From contig NZ_QVTE01000017.1 of NCBI RefSeq assembly GCF_003429095.1, forward strand, positions 1 to 64,000: a stretch of DNA of 64,000 nucleotides, given 5' to 3'. Shown here piece after piece: positions 17,636-24,671 of this stretch (position 1 is the first letter of the stretch; the number at the start of each line of letters is the position of its first letter). The notes below the pieces were generated by a model that saw only the letters and a program-made list of their open reading frames with translations, did no database searches and was not told where the DNA came from. This stretch comes from Peribacillus saganii (GTDB lineage: Bacteria; Bacillota; Bacilli; Bacillales; DSM-1321). A program made the translations under genes and the position numbers.

Positions 17636-18505
17636 TTATGTGGTAAGCGCAGAGCTTCTTTTCGAACTTCTTTTTTCATTCTCGGCAGTCATTTTCTCCC
17701 TGTGGTAAACAGCATTGACCTCTCCTCCCAGCACAAGGGCGAGTCCTGTAAAATACAGCCAAAGCATAAGGATTATTACGCCTCCTAGACTTCCGTATGT
17801 GGAAGCGTAATTTCCAAAGTGGCTGACATAGAAGGAAAAACCGAGGGAAATCAGCTGCCAAACCAATGTGGCGGTAAGGGCTCCCGGTAATACATGCTTG
17901 AATGGGAAATGCTTATTGGGCGCCAGACGGTATAACAAGGCTAGCACAACAACCATTACCGATATGGAAATCGCCCAGCGAAGTACACGGAATAAGATTT
18001 CCATGCTGTCCGGAAGGAATAAGAGTTTTTTAATCAGGTCAATGATGACATCCCCAAAGACGGGAAGAACCAAAGCCACAAGAAATGCAACTATCATCCC
18101 TAGTGTTAAGCCGATTGAAAGAAGCCGTGTTTTTATGAAGGACCTTGTCTCATCCACATCAAAGGCGAAGTTCATAGCACGTATAAAGGCATTCATCCCA
18201 TTTGAGGCAGACCAGATGGTGCCCAGAATACCAAAGGTGAGCAAGCCACCGTTCCTCTCGCTTACAATATCAACGACGGTTTCCTCCATAAGGGAAGCCG
18301 TTTCAGACGGCAAATAGCTATTAATGAACCCTATCGCTTTTTGCGGGTCAATATTTAAATATGGAACAATAGAAAGCAGCAAAATTAAGATGGGAAATAG
18401 AGCGAGCATATAGTAGTAAGCTTGTTCTGCTGCCAGTCCCGTAGCCCTGTCATCTTTCAGTTCCTTTTTAACTTTCTTTCCGATGCCCAACCACCGATTC
18501 ATCAT
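17636..18505 (-). CDS. YihY/BrkB-family inner membrane protein (YfkH-like)
   Basis: An integral membrane protein of 289 aa with about six membrane segments and the family motifs AAEQAYYYMLALFPILI, WSASNGMNAFIRAMNFAFDV and GSLGGVIILMLWLYFTGLALVLGGEVNA. The family was once called RNase BN; its real role is unsettled. The start at 18505 has GGAG 9 nt upstream on the minus strand; the ATG two codons earlier lies too close to that site. Confidence 0.85.
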   Translation of the reverse strand: MMNRWLGIGKKVKKELKDDRATGLAAEQAYYYMLALFPILILLLSIVPYLNIDPQKAIGFINSYLPSETASLMEETVVDIVSERNGGLLTFGILGTIWSASNGMNAFIRAMNFAFDVDETRSFIKTRLLSIGLTLGMIVAFLVALVLPVFGDVIIDLIKKLLFLPDSMEILFRVLRWAISISVMVVVLALLYRLAPNKHFPFKHVLPGALTATLVWQLISLGFSFYVSHFGNYASTYGSLGGVIILMLWLYFTGLALVLGGEVNAVYHREKMTAENEKRSSKRSSALTT

Positions 18506-18832
18506 TCGCATCAGCTCCTATTGTTTGCAAGTGATTTTTTTATCCTTTTCCCGTTTCGAAGGCAGATTAACCGCAAGATCGGGAAATAAAAGCTGTCAAT
18601 GTTTACAAATGAGCTGGTGTGGCTGCGGAGAAGTAATAATATTACTCTCTCGGATCATTTATTCTATCATTTGTGGACATATATTGAGAGTCTGGGTAAA
18701 ATTCCTTTATTATTTCTAAATGATTACAATTTAATAAAAAGAAAATTAATTCTTTAAAACTAGTTTGGGAAGTCCAAAAATAGGCTATTTAACACAAGTG
18801 TACACCCCAAAAAAACTTAAGGAGTGATTTTC
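18506..18832. other. Intergenic region upstream of the GsiB-like gene
   Basis: A 327-bp gap that must hold the promoter of the KGG protein. A GGGAAG (18767) resembles a SigB -10 but no acceptable -35 lies 12-15 nt before it, so SigB control is not claimed. Nothing else recognised. Confidence 0.4.
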
Positions 18833-19222
18833 ATGGCAAAGAACAATGATGGAAAAATGTCTCGTGAAGAAGCAGGACGCATGGGTGGGGAAGCAACTTC
18901 TAGAAATCACGACAAAGAGTTTTACCAGGAAATCGGCCGTAAAGGCGGAGAGGCTACTTCTGACAATCATGACAAAGAGTTCTATCAGGAAATTGGAAAA
19001 AAAGGCGGAGAAACAACCGCAGAAAATCACGGTGAGGAATTCTATCAGGAAATCGGCCGTAAAGGCGGAGAGGCTACCTCTGAGAATCATGATAAGGAAT
19101 TTTATCAGGAGATTGGCCGCAAAGGCGGAGAAGCAACTTCGGACAACCATGATAAAGATTTTTATCGGGAAATTGGTGAAAAGGGCGGCAATGCCCGCGC
19201 AAAACAACGTGATAATGACTAA
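18833..19222 (+). CDS. gsiB: GsiB-like KGG-repeat stress protein
   Basis: A hydrophilic protein of 129 aa made of 20-residue repeats of the pattern (G)RKGGEATSxNHDKEFYQEI, five full units. This is the stress-induced KGG motif of GsiB, related to group-1 LEA proteins, which in Bacillus accumulates under SigB control on heat, ethanol, salt or starvation. AAGGAG precedes the ATG; an ATG three codons upstream is too close to that site. Repeat units are well conserved at DNA level, so unit number may vary between strains. Confidence 0.88.
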   Translation: MAKNNDGKMSREEAGRMGGEATSRNHDKEFYQEIGRKGGEATSDNHDKEFYQEIGKKGGETTAENHGEEFYQEIGRKGGEATSENHDKEFYQEIGRKGGEATSDNHDKDFYREIGEKGGNARAKQRDND

Positions 19223-19253
19223 GCTAGTATCGATATAAATAATGATGAACGAA

Positions 19254-19288
19254 ACTCCCCGGTGGTCACAAAGACTGCCGGGGTTTTT
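19254..19288 (+). terminator. Terminator of the GsiB-like gene
   Basis: AACTCCCCGG / CCGGGGTTTTT hairpin 32 bases after the stop codon. Confidence 0.85.
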
Positions 19289-19310
19289 CTTGTTCCGTAT
19301 TACAATCTTA

Positions 19311-19349
19311 GCCCTTCTTCCTATGCTAGGGCGCTTACGCATTTCTGAT
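19311..19349 (+). repeat. Right-end remnant of the dispersed repeat
   Basis: The sequence CTAGGGCGCTTACGCATTTCT matches the right terminus (GGGCGCTTGCGCATTTCT) of copies E and A; the preceding TAGCCCTTCTTCCT resembles the TAGCCGTTCTTCCT of copies A and J. It abuts the broken fosB and may mark the event that damaged it. Confidence 0.6.
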
Positions 19350-19355
19350 AGTAAT

Positions 19356-19752
19356 TTGTTAAAAGGCGTAACAAAAGGACCGGTCAATTGCTTTTTACCA
19401 GGATGTGCTGGGGGAAAAATTATTAGTCAAAGGAAGGAAGCTGGCATACTTTGATTTAAATGGCATTTGGCTTGCATTAAATACAGAAGAAGGCATTCAG
19501 CGAAATGACATCCACCAATTCTATACACACATTGCCTTTAGTATTGATCCGGGGGATATCAATGAGATGGAAGCAAAGCTTAAGGATCTTGGCGTTAATA
19601 TCCTGCAGGGCCGGGAAAGAAATGAAAGAGATAAACAATCAATCTACTTCACTGATCCGGATGGACATACATTTGAGTTTCATACAGGAACACTTGAAGA
19701 CCGGCTTTCCTATTATCGGGATGAAAAGGACCATATGGTTTTCTTTGATTGA
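19356..19752 (+). pseudogene. fosB: FosB-like metallothiol transferase, 5' end damaged
   Basis: From 19378 the frame reads [29 protein letters not shown] and continues with [20 protein letters not shown] and [16 protein letters not shown], typical of FosB, which adds bacillithiol to fosfomycin. The usual first ~16 residues, including the metal ligand His7, are missing. Another frame at 19356 reads (L)LKGVT, like the normal MLKGVNH start, so an internal deletion of roughly 30 nt with a frameshift explains the structure. The metal ligands in YTHIAF and FEFH remain. A GTG at 19405 could start a fragment, but activity is unlikely. Confidence 0.75.
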
Positions 19753-19849
19753 TGATAGCTTGCCTGCTCTTTGTTTCATTCTATTCGCTGTTTCCGGAAG
19801 AGGCCAAAAGGGTAAATAAAAAGAAACAACGATAGGAGGTATATTCAGC

Positions 19850-20173
19850 ATGGTCATCGTTTATCTGAGTGTTTTAATTGTAGTCGGGAGCCTTGTATAT
19901 TTAGCAATTTCTGCAGTAAGAACTTTTAAGGCTACCAAACCGATATTACAGGATGTGACAGATACAACTGCCCGCATTCAGGCAAAAACCGATACCATTA
20001 TGCAAGAAAAAGACCGGCTTATGCTAAACCAGCAGCAATTCACGGAAGATATTCAGGAAAAGAAAGAAGTTGTAATGGCCGTAGTTGAAAAAGCCAAGGA
20101 GACTCCCGAGCCAATAAAACAGTTTTGGAAAGAGGCAAAACGCAAGCCTGTCACTGCTAATAGCAGACAATAG
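19850..20173 (+). CDS. DUF948 family protein (YtxG-like)
   Basis: A protein of 107 aa with an N-terminal membrane segment (VIVYLSVLIVVGSLVYLAISAVRTF) followed by the DUF948 helix (KPILQDVTDTTARIQAKTD) and a long coiled-coil region. In Bacillus, DUF948 proteins are often general stress proteins encoded with YtxH proteins. AGGAGG precedes the ATG, and a strong terminator follows. Confidence 0.78.
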   Translation: MVIVYLSVLIVVGSLVYLAISAVRTFKATKPILQDVTDTTARIQAKTDTIMQEKDRLMLNQQQFTEDIQEKKEVVMAVVEKAKETPEPIKQFWKEAKRKPVTANSRQ

Positions 20174-20183
20174 GCTTAAGGAG

Positions 20184-20227
20184 AAAAATCCCTTGTCCAG
20201 ATAATCTCAGGACAAAGGGATTTTTTT
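20184..20227 (+). terminator. Terminator of the DUF948 gene
   Basis: AAAAATCCCTTGTCC / GGACAAAGGGATTTTTTT hairpin directly after the gene. Confidence 0.88.
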
Positions 20228-20245
20228 GGATATTCGGATCATTTT

Positions 20246-20410
20246 TTATTGAAGATGATTATTGTTCTCTACTGATTGAATAATACTTTGCAAAAAACAT
20301 ATATCCTCTGAAATTTCTTTTCTAACGCTGTTTACCGGACAGCGTTCAAAATCAGTCTTTAATCGGCTAAGTTCTTTTTTGAAAATTTTTATTTCTTCTT
20401 GGTCGTACAA
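20246..20410 (-). CDS. Small hypothetical protein, TTG start (54 aa)
   Basis: On the minus strand GGAGTGATCGTAA precedes TTG at 20410. The 54-residue product (begins MYDQEEIKIFKKEL) is highly charged, probably two helices, with two cysteines (CPVNSVRKEISEDIC). No family is recognised. It lies alone between two terminators. Support comes only from the ribosome site and an uninterrupted frame. Confidence 0.45.
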   Translation of the reverse strand: MYDQEEIKIFKKELSRLKTDFERCPVNSVRKEISEDICFLQSIIQSVENNNHLQ

Positions 20411-20925
20411 TTACGATCACTCCTATAGCTACTGTGCATATTCTAGGCTCAGTATGCTTTTCTCGTCGGAAAATATACACTCATCTGCTCATTAAGTTGT
20501 TTAAGTTATCCATCAGAGCTACACGAAGTGGAAAATCAGCAAAATAACACTTCTGTAATAAGGAAGACAAACCGTTACGCAATAGGTAACGATCAAGAAG
20601 CCGGTACGGATAAAATGGTCAAATCTTTATGTGAAATTAGTAATTTATACCCTTTAATGAAAACATGTCAAACATCCAGGGGGATATTCACTTCAACCAT
20701 TAATTGGTACTTCCCTGGGAGCATTGCATATTAATAACACTCCATGGGGAACTCCAGTAAAATGAACTACAGTAGGAGAAATGATCTGCAAATTTAAAGC
20801 ATGGAATCTTTTACGCTCTTTAACAAGAGGGAAAACGGATCGTCTGAATACATAAGTATCAAAACTCTGCTCTTTTGATGGTCGGATATTAGTGTACCTG
20901 ATACTGGAATTTTAAAATGATTAGC
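20411..20925. other. Gene-free stretch
   Basis: About 500 bp without a convincing gene. A plus-strand frame (20528-20734) begins at a non-ATG codon without a ribosome site. No RNA element recognised. Confidence 0.4.
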
Positions 20926-20956
20926 AAAAAACGCATGGACAGCTCCATGCGTTTTA
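20926..20956 (-). terminator. Terminator of the ArsR-family gene
   Basis: AAAAAACGCATGGA / TCCATGCGTTTTAA hairpin 38 bases beyond the stop codon of the minus-strand regulator. Confidence 0.85.
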
Positions 20957-20993
20957 ATCTTTAAAATATAATTAGCCCCGTCCTGAGCCGAAT

Positions 20994-21317
20994 TCAGCTT
21001 CTTGCCGGCTTAAAAAAGCGGCACAGTTCAAGCGAAAGCAATTGATTTATTTCTGATTCGTTTATATGGTAGTAACTCCAGGTACCCTTCGTTTCCTTGG
21101 AGATTAGGTCAGCATCCAAAAGAATTTTTAAGTGGTATGATAGTTTTGACTGGGTCAGCCCCATAATCTCGGTTAAATCGTAAACACAGATGGATCCTTT
21201 TGTGCAAAGCAAATGCAAAATATGCAGTCTTTTCTCATCTGCCAAAGCTTTGAAGCTGCGTTCATAACCTTGGAACCGATTTAGTACGGACGCATTTTCC
21301 GGCGTTTCGCTGCCCAT
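20994..21317 (-). CDS. ArsR/SmtB-family transcriptional regulator
   Basis: A winged-helix repressor of 107 aa. The HTH region (SICVYDLTEIMGLTQSKLSYHLKILLDADLISKETKGTWSYYHI) is clear. The helix-3 metal site of ArsR is normally CVCDL; here it is CVYDL, so only one cysteine remains, and one more is near the C-terminus (ELCRFF). It may therefore sense something other than arsenite or use a different site. No ars, cad or czr genes lie beside it. Confidence 0.85.
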   Translation of the reverse strand: MGSETPENASVLNRFQGYERSFKALADEKRLHILHLLCTKGSICVYDLTEIMGLTQSKLSYHLKILLDADLISKETKGTWSYYHINESEINQLLSLELCRFFKPARS

Positions 21318-21416
21318 TTTTCTTCACCCCATTTTAATCAAATTAAATTGATTTACTTTCATTATTATATCGCAGTACATCAAAGGGAGACAAGAGGGGG
21401 AAGAAATTGGCCTTTC

Positions 21417-21530
21417 TTAAATTCCGTAAAGCTTGCACTTTTCGTATAGACTCGTGTTACTGATATGCAATAGCTTTGCAGCTTCCAGTTTATTTCCTTC
21501 TGTAAGATGCAGCCTTTCATAATCGCACGT
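21417..21530 (-). pseudogene. Remnant of a sigma-54-dependent activator (Fis-type HTH)
   Basis: On the minus strand about 34 codons read YERLHLTEGNKLEAAKLLHI-SNTSLYEKCKLYGI and stop at TAA. This is the classic C-terminal Fis-like helix-turn-helix of RocR/LevR-type enhancer-binding proteins. An in-frame TGA lies just upstream and no AAA+ domain follows, so only the 3' end of the gene is left. Confidence 0.7.
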
Positions 21531-21960
21531 TTTTCAGCGATTGCAATTAAAAGCCAAATTATTTAGCATTTTTTATGCTTTTAACTATAATACATAATCA
21601 ACCCAATCAAAACTTAATAAATTGGTTTTCCGTTTTTGGGGAATCAGTTATCTCTGAAAGTCAGTTTTAGATTCTCTAGGGAGATTAGTGATAAATATAC
21701 GGTTAACCCTTATAGAACTAAGGTAACTAAAAAGGAAAGCGCTCGCAATAAAATGGGAAGTTACTCTTAATCGGAATCTGCATTTCCTTTATGTATAATA
21801 ATTGGTATAGAAATAATATCCAGCCCATTATTGAGCGTTGAGATTTCATCTTGATGAAGTATAATGGGTAAGGTATGATTAGCGGTTATTATTGCAAGTA
21901 ACAGAACTTGCGCATGATCTTGAATGTAAAAAGTATAACTGTCTCAACATGTACTGATGA
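21531..21960. other. Gene-free stretch
   Basis: A/T-rich DNA between the activator remnant and copy A of the dispersed repeat. No gene, RNA or repeat recognised. Confidence 0.4.
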
Positions 21961-22352
21961 CTAGATCCAGCGCCCAGCAACTTTTTTTCCGCAGGAAAAT
22001 AAAGCCCCGACGCACACGACGTGCTAGTGCCGACGTCGCCACAGGACGTGGCGAACTTAGTCGGCTCCGAATGTTGTGACCAAAGGCCGTCACAACCCTT
22101 TGTTGCGGTCAAGTTCCATCCCAACTCAGGTCATAAGCCAATCGCTTCAGAAGGCAAAGAGAGCCTTCCATCAGCGTTCGTCTTATGCTTGCCGGACTTG
22201 CACAGGATGTGCTGGCGTCGGCGATTGGCACAGGACGTGCCAGTCATTAGCCGACGTTCCTTTAGTCAGGATGTGGGTCAGAACGGCGAAGACATGCGGA
22301 CGTGGCGAATTTAGCCGTTCTTCCTCTAAAACAGGGCGCTTGCGCTTTTCTA
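21961..22352 (+). repeat. Dispersed mosaic repeat, copy A (longest single unit)
   Basis: Starts CTAGATCCAGCGCCCAGCAA and ends GGGCGCTTGCGCTTTTCTAT. Modules inside: AACTTTTTTTCCGCAGGAAAATAAAGCC; three hairpins with AGGAY loops (22037-22053, 22200-22212, 22226-22242); the GTTGTGAC/GTCACAAC hairpin (22074-22097); the CATAAGCC...GAAGGC...GCCTTC...CTTATG stem (about 22133-22190). Its end lies only a few bases before the ribosome site of rodA, so the repeat makes up the 5' leader. Confidence 0.88.
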
Positions 22353-22366
22353 TAAGGAGAGTTAAT

Positions 22367-23542
22367 ATGCAATCGGATAAAAATTTTTCTTCTCGTATTG
22401 ATTATGGACTTGCCCTGATTTTATTTCTTTTATTTCTGACCAGCTGCCTTTCCATTTACAGTGCCCAAACAACCGGGCAATATGGAAGCACGAACTTCCT
22501 CTTAAAACAGCTGGTTTTTTACACGGTCGGTACTGGTATCATCTTTGGAGTAATTAGTCTCGACTCGGACCAGCTTAGAAAATTGTCTTGGTATGCGTAC
22601 GGATTCGGGATAGTGCTGCTGGTTCTTTTAATTATTTCACCGGACAGTCTTGTGCCAAAAATTAATGGAGCCCGCAGCTGGTTTAGGGTTCCACTGATCG
22701 GATCGCTTCAGCCTTCAGAGTTTATGAAAGTATTTCTGATTTTGGCATTGGCCAATACGGTTTCCGTCCATAACCAAAACAATCGGATAAAAACCGTTCA
22801 AACCGATTTATGGCTTCTGGCTAAAATTGGTCTGATCACATTCCTTCCTATCGGGTTAGTCATGAAACAGCCCGATTTAGGGACATCTCTTGTTTTATTG
22901 TCAATTATGCTGGGGATGATTTTTATTTCAGGGATTTCCTGGAAGATTTTGTTCCCTATCTTTGCTACTGGGGTTACGATAATATCGGTGATTTTTTACT
23001 TTGTTCTCTGGCATCCAGAAATACTTGAAAAATACCTTGGTGTCGAACAATATAAATTTGACCGTATTTACTCCTGGCTTGATCCATATAATAACGCCGG
23101 ATCAACTGGATATCAGTTAACGAGGTCACTTCTGGCAATTGGTTCTGGGCAAACAATAGGCAAGGGAGTAGGTTCCAGGGAAGTATACTTACCGGAAAGC
23201 CAGACTGACTTCATTTTTAGTGTTATAGGCGAGGAATTTGGATTCCTTGGCTCAAGCATTGTGATTTCCCTGTTCTTTCTGCTGATTTACCACATTACCA
23301 AAATCGGTATGGAAACGAAGAACGATTTTTATACGTATCTCTGCGTTGGTGTCATTAGTATGATTACCTTCCACGTTTTCCAGAATGTCGGCATGACGAT
23401 TGGCGTGCTGCCTATCACAGGTATTCCGCTTCCATTCATCAGTTACGGAGGAAGCTCGCTTTTGGGAAATATGCTTGGTATTGGGTTAATTTTCAGTATC
23501 CGTTACCATCATAAAAAGTACATGTTCTCTACTGATACTTAA
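22367..23542 (+). CDS. rodA: FtsW/RodA/SpoVE-family peptidoglycan glycosyltransferase, RodA-like
   Basis: A SEDS polymerase that links lipid II into glycan strands, with its PBP partner, during wall elongation. The 391-aa protein has about ten membrane segments and the SEDS motifs NGARSW, QPSEFMKV, KQPDLGTSLV, ESQTDFIFSVIGEEFGFLG and GIPLPFISYGGSS. The start at 22367 has AAGGAG 7 nt upstream; the frame reads open through the repeat for another 97 codons, but that part is not protein-like. RodA rather than FtsW is inferred from the WLDPY and TDFIFSVIGEE context. Confidence 0.85.
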   Translation: MQSDKNFSSRIDYGLALILFLLFLTSCLSIYSAQTTGQYGSTNFLLKQLVFYTVGTGIIFGVISLDSDQLRKLSWYAYGFGIVLLVLLIISPDSLVPKINGARSWFRVPLIGSLQPSEFMKVFLILALANTVSVHNQNNRIKTVQTDLWLLAKIGLITFLPIGLVMKQPDLGTSLVLLSIMLGMIFISGISWKILFPIFATGVTIISVIFYFVLWHPEILEKYLGVEQYKFDRIYSWLDPYNNAGSTGYQLTRSLLAIGSGQTIGKGVGSREVYLPESQTDFIFSVIGEEFGFLGSSIVISLFFLLIYHITKIGMETKNDFYTYLCVGVISMITFHVFQNVGMTIGVLPITGIPLPFISYGGSSLLGNMLGIGLIFSIRYHHKKYMFSTDT

Positions 23543-23566
23543 AGGTTAAATTAAATGTTTTTAGTA

Positions 23567-23602
23567 AAACAGGTGCAAAATCAAAGGCACCTGTTTTTTT
23601 TA
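23567..23602 (+). terminator. rodA terminator
   Basis: AACAGGTGC / GCACCTGTT stem followed by TTTTTTT, 25 bases after the stop codon. Confidence 0.88.
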
Positions 23603-23700
23603 TTTAAGAATAAAGTACTATTGGAGGGTTTCTACATGCTTTAACTGGGTATTTATTTATGGTAAGAAATGCGGGCAAAGGAGTTACTGGGGGGCTATCA

Positions 23701-24432
23701 ATGAAAAAGCTAAAAGAGAAAAAGAGTGCTAAATACTTTTATATATTGATTTTTCTGATTGCTGTTGTAGTGGTTATTGATATATCAGCATTATTTTTTG
23801 AAGTAGATAGCATTCCGCAAAGAATGCTGTATACAGTAATGCATACAGCATTAATCGTAACACTTGTTTTGGCATATCGAAATGTTTGCCTGCTTCAAAA
23901 AAGGAATGAGAAGTTAAAAGAACTTTCCTATACAGATGGATTAACAGGAATTCCAAACAGGAGATTTTTCGATGTTTATTATACTGAAACTTGGAAAGAA
24001 ATGGCGGAGGAAAACCAGCCTCTGACTATTATGATCCTTGACCTCGATTACTTCAAATCATACAACGATACGTATGGCCATTTAGCGGGGGATGATTGTT
24101 TAAAAACTGTTGCACGCACCCTAGAAGCTGCTATTGACTATCCTGGGATGGTTTTCCGTTTTGGCGGTGAAGAATTTGTAATAATCCTCCCTCGTACAAG
24201 TTATGCAGATGGACAAAAAATGGCGGAGGAATTAAAAAACAACATTAACAAGCTCGGAATCGTTCATGAGAATTCTCTAAAGTCTCCTTACTTAACGGCA
24301 AGTCATGGTTTGGCATCTGCGACCCCCTATAATGAGGAGGAGGCCAAGGATTTGCTTCAGCTGGCGGATGATATGTTATATGAGGTAAAGAGAGGAAGAA
24401 CAGATCTGGTAAATTCGCAGGCAGTTCAATAG
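23701..24432 (+). CDS. Membrane-bound diguanylate cyclase (GGDEF)
   Basis: Makes cyclic di-GMP from two GTP. The 243-aa protein has two N-terminal membrane helices (about 13-35 and 45-65), a short coiled linker, and a GGDEF domain starting DGLTGIPNRRFFD. The active-site loop is RFGGEEF near residue 157, so it is likely active; the inhibitory RxxD site five residues upstream is absent. GGGGGG precedes the ATG; the 14-residue longer frame was rejected. Confidence 0.88.
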   Translation: MKKLKEKKSAKYFYILIFLIAVVVVIDISALFFEVDSIPQRMLYTVMHTALIVTLVLAYRNVCLLQKRNEKLKELSYTDGLTGIPNRRFFDVYYTETWKEMAEENQPLTIMILDLDYFKSYNDTYGHLAGDDCLKTVARTLEAAIDYPGMVFRFGGEEFVIILPRTSYADGQKMAEELKNNINKLGIVHENSLKSPYLTASHGLASATPYNEEEAKDLLQLADDMLYEVKRGRTDLVNSQAVQ

Positions 24433-24496
24433 TCAGCAAAACAAGGAAAGCAAAGTTATATAAATTACATAATCGCCCAATGCATTTCATGCGCGT

Positions 24497-24547
24497 AAAA
24501 AGCAGTTAAAGGATAGGATGCTTCCGTCTCTCCTTCAACTGCTTTTT
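24497..24547 (+). terminator. Terminator of the diguanylate cyclase gene
   Basis: A 17-bp stem with one mismatch (AAAAAGCAGTTAAAGGA / TCCTTCAACTGCTTTTT) ending in a T run. Confidence 0.85.
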
Positions 24548-24590
24548 GGTGCCTGCCAAGGATTGTACCGATGACTTGAAATAGATTGAA

Positions 24591-24613
24591 GTGATAATGA
24601 AAATCATTTACAA
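24591..24613 (+). promoter_or_regulatory. Fur box upstream of the FhuF-like gene
   Basis: GTGATAATGAAAATCATTTAC contains TGATAAT-N-AAAATCA, close to the Bacillus Fur 7-1-7 palindrome (TGATAATNATTATCA). It lies 60 bp before the gene, at promoter distance. Confidence 0.85.
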
Positions 24614-24671
24614 TTATATATAATACAATTAATACAGCATAATTCAACAGCAGGCGGAGGGATTTAAGCAT

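Noticed and set aside
18747-18772. Possible SigB promoter for the GsiB-like gene
   Set aside because: GGGAAG is present but no GTTTAA-like -35 occurs at 12-15 nt spacing.
18846-19238. Second long frame across the GsiB-like gene
   Set aside because: Explained by the 60-bp repeat period, which keeps stops out of the shifted frame.
21961-22352. Regular short repeats considered as a CRISPR array
   Set aside because: Units are hairpin modules of different length and spacing; no constant direct repeat with equal spacers and no cas genes.
22021-22366. Open frames running through copy A, one extending the rodA frame by 97 codons
   Set aside because: The residues come from repeat sequence, are not membrane-like, and a proper ribosome site exists at 22354-22359.
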